Shown here: positions 1 to 8,596 of the stretch, piece by piece | Position numbering within the stretch: position 1 is the first letter of the stretch | How the letters are laid out: each line of letters begins with the position of its first letter | Translations under genes and position numbers: made by a program | Notes under the pieces: model-generated | Told to the model about the DNA's origin: nothing | The model's input: the letters and a program-made list of their open reading frames with translations, nothing else | The model's database searches: none | Assembly: GCF_047030795.1 (NCBI RefSeq) | Contig: NZ_JBKYIC010000007.1 | Source of the DNA: Frisingicoccus sp902471845 | GTDB taxonomy: Bacteria; Bacillota; Clostridia; Lachnospirales; Lachnospiraceae | DNA length: 64,000 nt | Reading direction: 5' to 3' (one strand)

Positions 1-751
1 AGACATCAAGATTAGATGCAATTCTGGATGGAGTTACGGATTTTGGAAGCGGGATAATACCGTTCTGAACTGCAAAACGGATACAAATCTGTGCTACGCT
101 TTTACCGTATTTTTCAGCAATTGTTGCAAGAAATTCGTTGCTGAGGACCTGACCGTTGCCGAGAGGACTCCAGGCTTCAACAACGATGCCATTTGCCTGA
201 CAGTAATCGACAGTTTCCTGCTGCAGATATCCCGGATGGTATTCAATCTGGTCAATCATTGGCTGAACTTCTGTCTGCATCAAAGGTTCCAGATGATGAG
301 GTAAGAAGTTAGATACGCCGATGGCGCGGATGCGTCCGGCTTTATAGAGTTCTGTAATAGCTTTCCATGTATCCAGATTGATTTCTTTCCAGTTATCAAA
401 GCGGTGTGGTGTAGCTGGCCAGTGAATCAGATATAAATCCAGATAATCCAGACCCATAGTTTCCATTGTTGTTTCAAAGGCAGCCATTGTTTTATCATAA
501 CCCCGTTTGGAGTTCCATAATTTGCTTGTGACAAATACATCTTCACGTTTCAGACCGCATTCAGCGATTGCTTTTCCGACACTTGCCTCATTTTTATATA
601 ATGTTGCAGTATCAATGTGACGATAACCGGCTTCAAGAGCAGCCTTTACACAATTTACAGCGGTTTCACCGTCTTTGGCCTGCCATGTTCCGAAACCGAT
701 GCCCGGAATTTCGACCCCATTACTTAAGGTGTAAATTTTTTTAACCTCCAT
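1..751 (-). CDS. Aldo/keto reductase, C-terminus cut by window edge
   Basis: NAD(P)H-dependent carbonyl reductase of the aldo/keto reductase superfamily, a cytosolic TIM-barrel enzyme. Read on the minus strand from the ATG at 751, preceded by a GGAGG ribosome site eight bases upstream. The N-terminus has the family pattern GIGFGTW. The catalytic tetrad is visible as D47 (in RHIDTAT), Y52 (LYKNE), K77 (TSKLWN) and H110 (LIHWP). GVSNF and WSPLGNG follow, and the frame is open to base 1, so about 250 residues are present and only the extreme C-terminus, near the cofactor-binding loop, is missing. The sequence resembles 2,5-diketo-gluconate reductase-type AKRs, but the substrate cannot be read. 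It is transcribed leftwards, away from the Rpn gene. Confidence 0.93.
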   Translation of the reverse strand, partial: MEVKKIYTLSNGVEIPGIGFGTWQAKDGETAVNCVKAALEAGYRHIDTATLYKNEASVGKAIAECGLKREDVFVTSKLWNSKRGYDKTMAAFETTMETMGLDYLDLYLIHWPATPHRFDNWKEINLDTWKAITELYKAGRIRAIGVSNFLPHHLEPLMQTEVQPMIDQIEYHPGYLQQETVDYCQANGIVVEAWSPLGNGQVLSNEFLATIAEKYGKSVAQICIRFAVQNGIIPLPKSVTPSRIASNLDV

Positions 752-1091
752 GTTGTATACCTCCAATATAAATTTTTGTTATTGATCCCTCACTCTTATG
801 ATACTTGAAACAGAAATATAAAGCAATAATTTTATGTGAACATTATTGTAAAAATGCCCCGATGAATTGTTATTGCAGTTCGGTCGGAGTTCTTTTATAC
901 TGGTCTTGTCGGGCAGATACATTTCCAGAGCCCGTGAAGAAATTTCTACTTATTCGGGTATCCCGTAATACATGCCCTTCGGGCGGGCGCGCTGCGTCAG
1001 GCTTCGCGCGATAAGGTCTTTAATCCTGATCAGGAACGAAAATCCACTGTTTAAATGAATAAAATTATGATAAAATGAAGGAGCAATATGC
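752..1091. other. Intergenic region between aldo/keto reductase and Rpn gene
   Basis: A 340-base stretch between divergently read genes. It holds copy A of a dispersed GC-rich repeat (953-1018, minus orientation) and an AT-rich stretch with a TATGAT hexamer shortly before the Rpn ribosome site AAGGAG. The only open frame (805-1014) has no ribosome site, no recognisable protein pattern and runs into the repeat, so I do not call a gene here. Confidence 0.6.
953..1018 (-). repeat. Dispersed GC-rich repeat, copy A
   Basis: On the minus strand this reads ACCTTATCGCGCG, then GCCTGACGCAGCGCGCCCGC, then GAAGGGCATGTATTACGGGA. It matches copies at 18075, 18634 and 23121 over most of its length. It has a GCGCG/CGCGC inverted pair and a second weak hairpin pairing GGGCAT with ATACCC. 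It lies between two divergent genes, so it is not simply a terminator of either. Confidence 0.8.
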
Positions 1092-2012
1092 ATGGAAGAA
1101 AAGAAAGCATTAAAAGATTTAAACCTTATAAACCGTTTTTTATTTGCAGAAGTTATGGATGATCCGGAGGTGAATCAGGATGCCCTGAGCATTATTCTGG
1201 GACAGAATATCCGGCTGCTTTCATCACCTCAGACAGAGAAAGAGCATAGAGTGTCACCTTTGGCGAAATCCATACGAATGGATGTATTTTCTGTGTCCGA
1301 GGAGGGAACTGTCTATGATATGGAGGCTCAAAGTACATACCAGACGGATTTGCAGAAACGGAGCAGATATTATCAGTCGCTGATGGACAGTTCGTTGCTG
1401 GAACCGAGGGTTGACAATTATAATCAGTTAAATGATTCTTATATCATTGTCATAGCGGATTATGACATCTTTGGTCTTGAAAAGTATTGTTATACCTTTA
1501 AAGCAATGTGTGAAGAACATTCATCGTTACCTTTGAGGGATGGTGCTGTACGGATTTTTCTGAATACCCGGGGAAAGAATGAAAGTGAGGTTTCCGATGA
1601 ACTGGTCGAGTTTCTTCATTATATGGAAAATACAACGGATAAGGTTGCGTCAGAAACAGGCAGTGAACGTATTCAGCGAATTCATGAACGGGTGAATAAG
1701 GCGAAGAGAAGCGAGGCGGTAGGAATGAGATTTATGCGGGAGATGGAAGAGCGAAATGCAGCCAGAGTGGAAGGACGTATGGAAGGTCGCAAGGAAGGAC
1801 GTATGGAAGGACGTATGGAAGGTCGCATAGAAGGACGCATGGAAGTCCGACGGGAGGATATTTTAAAGTTGCTGGCGAATCTGGGCGATGTGCCGGATAA
1901 TCTTACAGAACAGATTCAGGGCCAGAAGGATGAAGATGTTCTGATGAACTGGTTATTACTGGCGGCAAAAGCAGAATCCATTGAAGACTTTGCAAGTGAA
2001 ATACGAAAGTAG
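1092..2012 (+). CDS. Rpn family recombination-promoting nuclease / PD-(D/E)XK transposase-like protein
   Basis: A 306-residue member of the Rpn/PDDEXK_2 family, which includes E. coli RpnA, a DNA endonuclease that promotes RecA-independent recombination. The N-terminus (KDLNLINRFLFAEVM) and the nuclease core RMDVF...YDMEAQSTYQ near residues 62-85 (Asp, then Glu-x-Gln) fit the family, as does the following KRSRYYQSLMD. Residues about 226-254 form a Gly-Arg-Met-Glu tetrapeptide repeat typical of the C-terminal linker in these proteins. The start has AAGGAG eight bases upstream. Such genes often occur in many copies and vary in repeat number; no transposon ends are visible around this one. It converges with gdhA across a shared terminator. 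Confidence 0.88.
   Translation: MEEKKALKDLNLINRFLFAEVMDDPEVNQDALSIILGQNIRLLSSPQTEKEHRVSPLAKSIRMDVFSVSEEGTVYDMEAQSTYQTDLQKRSRYYQSLMDSSLLEPRVDNYNQLNDSYIIVIADYDIFGLEKYCYTFKAMCEEHSSLPLRDGAVRIFLNTRGKNESEVSDELVEFLHYMENTTDKVASETGSERIQRIHERVNKAKRSEAVGMRFMREMEERNAARVEGRMEGRKEGRMEGRMEGRIEGRMEVRREDILKLLANLGDVPDNLTEQIQGQKDEDVLMNWLLLAAKAESIEDFASEIRK
1768..1850 (+). repeat. In-frame 12-bp tandem repeat (GRME units) in the Rpn gene
   Basis: About seven degenerate 12-base units of the form GGA-CGT-ATG-GAA encode Gly-Arg-Met/Lys/Ile-Glu. Since 12 is a multiple of three, slippage would lengthen or shorten the linker without a frameshift. Confidence 0.85.
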
Positions 2013-2042
2013 AATGATGAGATGAATATACGAAAGATAAGA

Positions 2043-2097
2043 AAAGCCATGATATCGACTCAGGTGAATTACCTGAACTATCGATAGTCATGGCTTT
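2043..2097. terminator. Bidirectional terminator between Rpn and gdhA
   Basis: Arms AAAGCCATGATATCGA (from 2043) and TCGATAGTCATGGCTTT (2081-2097) pair with one bulge, and an inner CAGGT/ACCTG hairpin completes the stem. TTTGTTTTT follows on the + strand and the A-rich left flank gives a U tract on the minus strand, so it can serve both convergent genes. Confidence 0.88.
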
Positions 2098-2117
2098 GTT
2101 TTTAAAAAGGTGATGAA

Positions 2118-3449
2118 TTAGCAAACACCCTGTGCAAGCATAGCGTCGGCAACTTTTTTGAATCCGGCAATGTTTGCACCGGCAACGAAGTCGTCTTCTA
2201 CGCCGTAAGCTTTTGCAGCGTCATCGATGTTGTGGAAGATGTTTACCATGATGCCGCGGAGTTTTTCATCAACTTCTTCGAAGCTCCAGCTCAAACGCAT
2301 GCTGTTCTGGGACATTTCCAGTGCAGAAGTAGCAACGCCGCCGGCATTAGAAGCTTTGCCCGGAACGAAGTAAATCTTGTTAGCCTGGAGATATTCTGTA
2401 GCTTCGAGGGTTGTAGGCATGTTAGCACCTTCAGCAACAACTTTGCATCCGTTAGCAACAAGTGCTTTTGCATCATCCAGATGAAGTTCGTTCTGTGTTG
2501 CGCATGGCAGAGCAACATCACAAGGAACAGTCCATACGCCTGTACCTTCATGGTATACAGCTTCCGGATGTTTTTCAACATATTCTTTGATACGTCCGCG
2601 GCGTACCTCTTTAATATCTTTAACAAGGTCAAGGTCGATACCGTTTGCATCATAAATCCAGCCGTTGGAATCGCTGAGAGTAACAACTTTAGCGCCGAGC
2701 TGAGTTGCTTTTTCCGTAGCGTAGATGGCTACGTTACCAGCGCCGGATACAGCAACTGTTTTGCCTTCTAATGTATCGCCTTTGCATTTTAGTAATTCAT
2801 CTACAAGGTAAACGAGACCATATCCCGTAGCTTCGGTACGAGCCAAAGAACCGCCATAGGTCAGACCCTTACCTGTGAGAACACCTTCGGAGAGGTTACG
2901 GATACGTTTATACTGTCCGTAGAGGAAGCCAATCTCACGTCCGCCAACACCGATATCACCGGCTGGAACATCTGTATCAGCACCGATATGACGGCACAAT
3001 TCTGTCATAAAGCTCTGGCAGAAAGCCATAACTTCGCGGTCAGATTTACCTTTTGGGTCGAAGTCGGAACCGCCTTTGCCGCCGCCAATTGGAAGACCTG
3101 TCAGAGAGTTCTTGAAAATCTGTTCAAAACCAAGGAATTTGATAATGCTCAGGTTTACGGATGGATGGAAGCGAAGCCCGCCCTTGTATGGTCCGATGGC
3201 GCTGTTAAACTGTACACGATAACCACGATTCACCTGAACTTTGCCATTATCATCTACCCATGGAACACGGAACATAATCACACGCTCAGGCTCTACGATA
3301 CGTTCCAGAAGGGATGCGTCCTGGTATTTTGGTTCGTTGTCCACAACCAGTTTCAGAGAATTCATAACTTCTGTAACGGCCTGAATGAATTCCGGTTCAT
3401 TTGGATTCTTTTTGATAACACTTTCAATGATGCTGTCAGTATAAGACAT
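2118..3449 (-). CDS. gdhA: NADP-type glutamate dehydrogenase
   Basis: Hexameric enzyme that aminates 2-oxoglutarate to glutamate with NAD(P)H, a main ammonium assimilation route. The 443 residues match the usual length of the bacterial small-subunit class. Family signatures: FRVPWVDDNGKVQVNRGYRVQFNS cut to its key part as the GYRVQ segment, YKGGLRFHPSVN, the P-[IV]-GGGKGG motif (PIGGGKGGSDFDPKGKS, substrate lysines), PAGDIGVGGREIG and the Rossmann segment VAVSGAGNVA. The start ATG at 3449 has AAGGAGG upstream. It is monocistronic, with its own promoter (3501-3529) and a terminator shared with the convergent Rpn gene. glnA at 43.5 kb gives the alternative GS route. Confidence 0.97.
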   Translation of the reverse strand: MSYTDSIIESVIKKNPNEPEFIQAVTEVMNSLKLVVDNEPKYQDASLLERIVEPERVIMFRVPWVDDNGKVQVNRGYRVQFNSAIGPYKGGLRFHPSVNLSIIKFLGFEQIFKNSLTGLPIGGGKGGSDFDPKGKSDREVMAFCQSFMTELCRHIGADTDVPAGDIGVGGREIGFLYGQYKRIRNLSEGVLTGKGLTYGGSLARTEATGYGLVYLVDELLKCKGDTLEGKTVAVSGAGNVAIYATEKATQLGAKVVTLSDSNGWIYDANGIDLDLVKDIKEVRRGRIKEYVEKHPEAVYHEGTGVWTVPCDVALPCATQNELHLDDAKALVANGCKVVAEGANMPTTLEATEYLQANKIYFVPGKASNAGGVATSALEMSQNSMRLSWSFEEVDEKLRGIMVNIFHNIDDAAKAYGVEDDFVAGANIAGFKKVADAMLAQGVC

Positions 3450-3500
3450 AAGATTTTCCTCCTTGAATAGTTTGTGTTGTATGTGTTAAATTTTAGTGCA

Positions 3501-3529
3501 ATTATAGTATAGATTTTTTGGAAATTCAA
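3501..3529 (-). promoter_or_regulatory. Sigma-A-type promoter of gdhA
   Basis: Read on the minus strand: -35 TTGAAT (3529-3524), a 17-base spacer, -10 TATAAT (3506-3501). Transcription would start near 3494, about 45 bases before the gdhA start codon. Confidence 0.75.
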
Positions 3530-3738
3530 TACTTTAATGGAATAAAATTGAAAAAAATGTAAAACGAAGTATTAAAAAGTACATCGTGTATTAATTCGTA
3601 TTGAAAAGTCGAAAATTGCGAAAAATTTTCCTTTATTTATTGATATTTTAGTGTATAATGAAAATATCTGCGAGCGCATCTAATCTTAATTTTCCCAGGA
3701 AATTGAAATAATATGTACATAATTGAAGGAGGATACTT

Positions 3739-5247
3739 ATGAACGAAAAGTACGCAACTTTGTCGCTGGTTCAGTTAAAAGAGCTGGCAAAATCACAGGG
3801 TGTTAAAAATGTATCCACAATGAGGAAAGCACAGCTGGTTCAGCTTATGGGTGAACTGGAGGAGAAATATAATAGAGAAAAAAATGAATCCCGGGAGGAA
3901 CAGAATCATCGGGAAAAGAGTGAGGTCCGAGAAGAGAAGAGTCACCGGGAAAAGAGTGAACTCCGAGAGGAGAAGAGTCATCGGGAGAAAAGCGAAGTCC
4001 GAGAAGAGAAAAGTCATCGGGAAAAGGGCGAAATTCAGGAAGAAAAGAGAATGGAGCATTCGGCGGAGTCTTTCGGAGACGGGGCAGATATGCGTATGGA
4101 TAGTTCACTTGAATCACTGGACAGCGGTCAGATTGCCCATGGTATTTTAGAAGTACTGTCGGATGGTTATGGGTTTATCCGGTGTGAAAATTATCTGCCG
4201 GGCCCGAATGATGTCTATGTTTCACCGGCCCAGATTCGGCGTTTTAATATGAAGACAGGCGATATCATCGCAGGAAATATTCGGGTAAAAACACAGAATG
4301 AGAAGTTCAGTGCATTATTATATGTAAAATCTGTCAATGGCATGCATCCGGGGGAAGCTACCCGGCGTATGAATTTTGAAGATATGACACCGATTTTCCC
4401 GGATGACAGAATTCGACTTGAAACGGTGCGTTCCAGTGTGCCGATGCGGATTATGGACCTGGTATCTCCGATTGGCAAGGGGCAGCGCGGAATGATTGTA
4501 TCGCCGCCAAAGACCGGTAAGACAACGCTGCTGAAACAGATTGCCAAAGCGGTAACGCTGAATCATCCGGAGATGAATCTGATTATTCTGCTGATTGACG
4601 AACGTCCGGAGGAAGTAACGGATATTCGGGAGTCAATCGTGGGTAAGAACGTGGAGGTTATTTATTCCACATTTGATGAACTGCCGGAGCATCATAAGCG
4701 GGTATCCGAGATGGTTCTTGAACGGGCGAAGCGTCTTGTGGAGCATAAGAAGGACGTGGTTATTCTTCTGGATAGTATTACACGTCTGGCGAGGGCTTAC
4801 AATCTGACAGTGCCGCCGAGCGGACGTACGTTATCCGGTGGTCTGGACCCGGCAGCTCTGTATATGCCGAAGAAATTCTTTGGCGCGGCCCGGAACATGC
4901 GGGAGGGCGGCAGCTTAACTGTACTGGCGACAGCTTTGGTGGAGACCGGAAGTAAGATGGACGATGTGGTTTTTGAAGAGTTTAAGGGAACCGGTAACAT
5001 GGAGCTGGTGCTTGACAGGAAGTTATCTGAAAAACGAATCTTCCCTGCGGTAGATATCACCCGTTCCGGAACGCGGCGTGAAGAACTGCTCTTAACAAAG
5101 GAAGAACTGGAGGCTGCCTACTCCATGAGGAAGGCGTTAAATGGCATGAAATCAGACGAAGCGCTGGAACGTATTCTTGACATGTTTATGCATACGGAAG
5201 ATAATAAAGCTTTTGTTTCAATGATAAAACGAACAAAAATGTTTTAG
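3739..5247 (+). CDS. rho: Transcription termination factor Rho
   Basis: Hexameric RNA-dependent ATPase that ends transcription and suppresses antisense RNA. Order of parts in 502 residues: Rho_N helical domain (1-45, LVQLKELAKSQGV), a charged repeat insertion (about 50-110), the cold-shock-like RNA-binding domain (about 132-200, GILEVLSDGYGFIR), then the ATPase with Walker A SPPKTGKT at 255-262, DERPEEVTD, Walker B VVILLDSITRLARAY, and PAVDITRSGTRREELL. All catalytic parts are intact. The insertion contains four tandem 12-residue units and makes the protein roughly 80 residues longer than E. coli Rho. The start ATG has AAGGAGG upstream. It leads the conserved clostridial run rho-rpmE-DUF1385-prmC-prfA. 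Confidence 0.98.
   Translation: MNEKYATLSLVQLKELAKSQGVKNVSTMRKAQLVQLMGELEEKYNREKNESREEQNHREKSEVREEKSHREKSELREEKSHREKSEVREEKSHREKGEIQEEKRMEHSAESFGDGADMRMDSSLESLDSGQIAHGILEVLSDGYGFIRCENYLPGPNDVYVSPAQIRRFNMKTGDIIAGNIRVKTQNEKFSALLYVKSVNGMHPGEATRRMNFEDMTPIFPDDRIRLETVRSSVPMRIMDLVSPIGKGQRGMIVSPPKTGKTTLLKQIAKAVTLNHPEMNLIILLIDERPEEVTDIRESIVGKNVEVIYSTFDELPEHHKRVSEMVLERAKRLVEHKKDVVILLDSITRLARAYNLTVPPSGRTLSGGLDPAALYMPKKFFGAARNMREGGSLTVLATALVETGSKMDDVVFEEFKGTGNMELVLDRKLSEKRIFPAVDITRSGTRREELLLTKEELEAAYSMRKALNGMKSDEALERILDMFMHTEDNKAFVSMIKRTKMF
3895..4038 (+). repeat. Four tandem 36-bp repeats inside rho
   Basis: Exact 36-base periods at 3895, 3931, 3967 and 4003 encode REEKSHREKSEV-type 12-residue units (the last ends GEIQ). 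Differences between units are mostly silent or conservative. The result is a highly charged Arg/Glu/Lys linker between Rho_N and the RNA-binding domain. Confidence 0.92.
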
Positions 5248-5291
5248 CGGGAAATTTTAGTCGAAGAGGCGAAGATTTTTGAAAAAAAAGC

Positions 5292-5320
5292 TTGAAAGCA
5301 TTTCTCAACCATGCTATAAT
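5292..5320 (+). promoter_or_regulatory. Sigma-A-type promoter before rpmE
   Basis: TTGAAA (5292-5297), a 17-base spacer, TATAAT (5315-5320). It gives a leader of about 75 bases before rpmE, so the ribosomal protein can be expressed independently of rho. Confidence 0.8.
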
Positions 5321-5402
5321 AAGAAAGCTGTTTTTATAATGAACAAAATTGATTCGTCAGTTTTATAATTTATAATAAGAAAGTTTGAGCGAGGTGAAAA
5401 AC

Positions 5403-5609
5403 ATGAGAGAAGGAATTCATCCAAAATATTATCAGGCAAAAGTAACTTGCAACTGCGGTAATGAATTTGTAACCGGTTCAACAAAACCAGAAATTCACGT
5501 AGAAATTTGTTCTAAATGCCATTCTTTCTATACAGGTCAGCAGAAAGCTGTTGCAGCTCGTGGCCGTATTGATAAATTTAATCGTAAGTATGGTATTACT
5601 CAGGAATAA
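5403..5609 (+). CDS. rpmE: 50S ribosomal protein L31, zinc-binding type
   Basis: Small large-subunit protein of 68 residues bridging the ribosomal subunits. The ATG at 5403 (MREGIHPKYY) is chosen over an upstream in-frame codon because GAGGTG lies seven bases before it and the protein then matches the family N-terminus. Four zinc-ligand cysteines are present: C16, C18, C36 and C39 (TCNCG...ICSKCH), marking the zinc-containing C+ form rather than the zinc-free paralogue made in zinc starvation. Ends FNRKYGI. Own promoter upstream and a terminator directly downstream. Confidence 0.96.
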   Translation: MREGIHPKYYQAKVTCNCGNEFVTGSTKPEIHVEICSKCHSFYTGQQKAVAARGRIDKFNRKYGITQE

Positions 5610-5626
5610 GAGGAATGTTACAGGTA

Positions 5627-5661
5627 AGGTTGAGGTTTTTGAAAAATCTCAACCTATTTTT
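5627..5661 (+). terminator. Intrinsic terminator after rpmE
   Basis: AGGTTGAG (5627-5634) pairs with CTCAACCT (5648-5655), with TTTTT/AAAAA pairing further in, followed by ATTTTTC. It separates rpmE from the DUF1385 gene only 19 bases away, so readthrough is probably partial. Confidence 0.85.
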
Positions 5662-5679
5662 CTATAGAGGTATGACATT

Positions 5680-6633
5680 ATGAAGTATGCAAATATTGGT
5701 GGTCAGGCCGTTATGGAAGGGGTTATGATGCGTCATAAAGACCGGTATGCGGTAGCTGTACGTAAGGAGAACCATGAAATTGAAGTGAAGTCGGACGAGT
5801 ATATCAGTTATGGCAAACGATTGCATGTCTCCGGAATACCGATCATTCGCGGTGCAGTTGCTTTTGTGGATTCCCTTGTTCTGGGGATGCAGACGCTGAC
5901 CTGGTCCGCTTCTTTTTTTGAAGAGGAGGAGCCGGAGACGGCTGCCAGAAAGGAAGAAAATGGGTCATCGGTGACCTCCGGGGAGAAGGAGAGGCCTTCA
6001 GATAAGCTGTTTATGACATTGACAGTGATACTTTCTCTGGCGCTGTCCATCGGACTGTTTATGGTCCTGCCTTTTTTTATTTCCAATATCTTTCGTCGGG
6101 CAACGGATTCAGGCCTGATTCTTGGGGTTATTGAGGGACTTGTCCGGGTGATGATTTTCATCGCCTATATCGTGTTGATTTCAAGAATGAAGGACATACA
6201 GCGGCTGTTTATGTACCATGGCGCGGAGCATAAAACGATTAATTGTATTGAACATGGGGAGGAACTGACGCCGGAAAACGCGGCGAAGTATTCCAGATTT
6301 CACAAACGGTGCGGAACAAGCTTTTTGTTCATCGTCATGTTTGTGAGTATTTTATTCTTTTTACTCTTTTTCCAGATTTTTCCGATAGAAAGTATGGCGC
6401 TGAAAGTGGTCTGCCGTATATTGATGGTTCCGGTCATCGCCGGGGTGTCCTATGAGATTATTCAATGGGCCGGTCGTCATGATTCAGGGTTGGTGTGTCT
6501 GGTAAGTAAACCGGGATTCTGGATGCAGAAATTTACGACAAAGGAACCGGATTTGGAGATGCTTGAAGTAGCCATCGCATCCATTGAGGCTATTTATGAC
6601 TGGCGTGAGTTTCAGAAGGATTTGACAGAATGA
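5680..6633 (+). CDS. DUF1385 family membrane protein (YqhQ-like)
   Basis: A 317-residue protein of the DUF1385 family, like B. subtilis YqhQ; molecular role unknown. It opens with the family block IGGQAVMEGVMMRHK. Hydrophobic segments lie near residues 110-135 (LFMTLTVILSLALSIG), 150-172 and 215-250, and the block YHGAEHKTINCIEHGEELT (about 186-204) is the most conserved part of the family. GRHDSGLVCLVSKPGFWMQKFTT precedes a soluble C-terminus. Its place directly before prmC and prfA is conserved in Clostridia; whether this reflects function or only gene order is unknown. It overlaps prmC by four bases (ATGA), indicating coupled translation. The ribosome site before 5680 (AGAGG) is weak. Confidence 0.88.
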   Translation: MKYANIGGQAVMEGVMMRHKDRYAVAVRKENHEIEVKSDEYISYGKRLHVSGIPIIRGAVAFVDSLVLGMQTLTWSASFFEEEEPETAARKEENGSSVTSGEKERPSDKLFMTLTVILSLALSIGLFMVLPFFISNIFRRATDSGLILGVIEGLVRVMIFIAYIVLISRMKDIQRLFMYHGAEHKTINCIEHGEELTPENAAKYSRFHKRCGTSFLFIVMFVSILFFLLFFQIFPIESMALKVVCRILMVPVIAGVSYEIIQWAGRHDSGLVCLVSKPGFWMQKFTTKEPDLEMLEVAIASIEAIYDWREFQKDLTE

Positions 6634-7493
6634 AGACATTAAGGCAATTACTAAAAGAAGGCGAACAGCGCCTTTTGGAAAATCAGATTGAAAATGGCAC
6701 TATGGAAGCCAGATATCTGTTAGAATATATCTGTGACCTGAATTGGGCCCAGTATCTTTTACAGGCGGATACGGAGGCCGACCCGCAGGAGGAACGGCGG
6801 TATATGGAAGCGGTGGAACGCCGATGTACCCATTATCCGCTGCAGTATATATTAGGAACGGCCGGTTTTATGGGGCTGGAATTTATGGTCAATGAATCGG
6901 TGCTGATTCCGAGGCAGGATACGGAAGTACTGGTTGAGACTGTTCTGAAAGAAGCAGATATTCCAGGAGGGAAACTTCTGGATATGTGTACCGGCTCGGG
7001 CTGCATTCTCATCAGCTTGATGGTTTTGGGACGTTATGGCCGGGGCGTCGGTGCGGATGTATCGGAAGATGCCCTGAGAGTGGCCCGGATGAATGGCATA
7101 TTTAACCGGGAAAACTGGGAGAAGAACGGCCGGGGAGCCAATGATATCCTATGGCTTCAAAGTGATTTATTTGAAAAGGTAAACGGCAGATTTGATGTAA
7201 TCGTATCAAATCCGCCTTATATTCCGGCGGAGGTCATTGAAACGCTTATGCCGGAAGTGCGGGAATATGAACCGCGCCAGGCTCTGCTTGGGGCCGACGA
7301 GGGCCTGGAATTTTATAAAAAGATTTCTGAAGCTGCGAAGGAATATTTAAATCCGGAGGGGTGGCTGTTTTTCGAAATCGGCTGTGAACAGGCGGAAGCA
7401 GTTTCGGAAATTTTATCAGAAAATGGGTTCCGGGAGATACATACGGTCAGAGATTTGGCTGGCCTGGACCGGGTGGTCTATGGAAGAAGATAG
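6630..7493 (+). CDS. prmC: Peptide chain release factor N5-glutamine methyltransferase
   Basis: SAM-dependent methyltransferase that methylates the glutamine of the GGQ motif in release factors, raising termination efficiency. 287 residues: an N-terminal helical substrate domain (RYLLEYICDL, HYPLQYILGTAGFMGLEF), the family block LIPRQDTEVLVE, SAM motif LLDMCTGSGCILISL, and the catalytic NPPY at 194-197 (VSNPPYIP). Its target prfA lies 21 bases downstream, which supports the assignment. Starts within the stop of the DUF1385 gene. Confidence 0.96.
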   Translation: MKTLRQLLKEGEQRLLENQIENGTMEARYLLEYICDLNWAQYLLQADTEADPQEERRYMEAVERRCTHYPLQYILGTAGFMGLEFMVNESVLIPRQDTEVLVETVLKEADIPGGKLLDMCTGSGCILISLMVLGRYGRGVGADVSEDALRVARMNGIFNRENWEKNGRGANDILWLQSDLFEKVNGRFDVIVSNPPYIPAEVIETLMPEVREYEPRQALLGADEGLEFYKKISEAAKEYLNPEGWLFFEIGCEQAEAVSEILSENGFREIHTVRDLAGLDRVVYGRR

Positions 7494-7514
7494 AAATCAA
7501 TTGGAGGAAAAATT

Positions 7515-8591
7515 ATGTTTGACAGATTAGATGATATTTTAATCCGTTATCAGCAGGTAATGGAGGAGCTGAACGATCCGGATGTGGTCAATGACCAGCC
7601 GCGGTTTCGTAAGCTGATGAAAGAACAGAATGACCTGGCTCCAATCGTCGAAAAATATACGGAATATAAGCAGGAAAAGCAGAATGTGGAAGACAGCCTG
7701 GAGCTTTTGGAGATGGAGAGCGACGAGGAGATGCGGGAGCTTGCTAAAGAGGAGATGGCTGAGTCAAAAAAACGGATTGGGGAAATCGAGCAGGAACTGA
7801 AGATTCTCCTTATCCCGAAGGACCCGATGGATGAAAAGAATGTTATCGTGGAAATCCGCGCCGGTGCGGGCGGGGATGAAGCGGCGTTGTTTGCGGCAGA
7901 ATTGTTCCGTATGTATTCTAAATATGCGGAAAAGCAGCGTTGGAAAATCGATATGATGAGCGTGAATGAGAGCGGTATCGGCGGTTTTAAAGAGGTCGTA
8001 TTTATGATTAGTGGAAATGGCGTCTATTCACGGCTGAAATTTGAGAGTGGCGTACACCGGGTACAGCGTGTGCCGGAAACCGAATCCGGCGGCCGAATTC
8101 ATACATCCACAGTCACCGTGGCTATCATGCCGGAAGCGGAGGAAGTGGATGTTCAACTGGACATGAACGACGTGCGTATTGATGTATTCCGGGCTTCCGG
8201 TAACGGCGGACAGTGCGTCAATACAACCGATTCGGCGGTACGTATTACCCATATTCCGACAGGTATCGTTATTTCCTGCCAGGATGAAAAATCCCAGTTA
8301 AAGAATAAAGATAAAGGTTTGAAAGTTCTTCGTTCCAGATTGTACGATTTGGAGTTGGAAAAGAAGAAGAAAGAAGAAGCCGCCAACCGTAAAAATCAGG
8401 TTGGAACGGGCGACCGTTCAGAGAAAATCCGGACGTACAACTTCCCTCAGGGACGGTGCACGGATCATCGGATTAAATTGACATTACATCGTCTGGATGA
8501 TATTTTGAACGGCGATTTAGATGAAATCATCGACAGCTTGACTGCGGCAGACCAGGCCGCCAAGCTGAGCAACATGGAGGAAGAAGGTTAA
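7515..8591 (+). CDS. prfA: Peptide chain release factor 1
   Basis: Reads UAA and UAG in the ribosomal A site and triggers hydrolysis of the finished chain. 358 residues, normal for RF1. The GGQ motif is at 231-233 (ASGNGGQCVN) and the stop-codon reading tripeptide of the P-x-T type appears as PET in RVPETESGGRIHTST. The C-terminal VGTGDRSEKIRTYNFPQGR block is typical. A GGAGG ribosome site sits before the ATG. Substrate of the upstream PrmC. Confidence 0.98.
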   Translation: MFDRLDDILIRYQQVMEELNDPDVVNDQPRFRKLMKEQNDLAPIVEKYTEYKQEKQNVEDSLELLEMESDEEMRELAKEEMAESKKRIGEIEQELKILLIPKDPMDEKNVIVEIRAGAGGDEAALFAAELFRMYSKYAEKQRWKIDMMSVNESGIGGFKEVVFMISGNGVYSRLKFESGVHRVQRVPETESGGRIHTSTVTVAIMPEAEEVDVQLDMNDVRIDVFRASGNGGQCVNTTDSAVRITHIPTGIVISCQDEKSQLKNKDKGLKVLRSRLYDLELEKKKKEEAANRKNQVGTGDRSEKIRTYNFPQGRCTDHRIKLTLHRLDDILNGDLDEIIDSLTAADQAAKLSNMEEEG

Positions 8592-8596
8592 ATTAA

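Noticed and set aside
805..1014. 69-residue open frame in the first intergenic region
   Set aside because: No ribosome site, no family pattern, and its second half is the dispersed repeat read in reverse.
1092..2012. Insertion sequence around the Rpn (transposase-like) gene
   Set aside because: No terminal inverted repeats or target duplications were found at either side; Rpn genes are normally single chromosomal genes.
3895..4038. CRISPR-like regular repeats at 3.9 kb
   Set aside because: Contiguous 36-bp units with no spacers, in frame within rho, and protein-coding.
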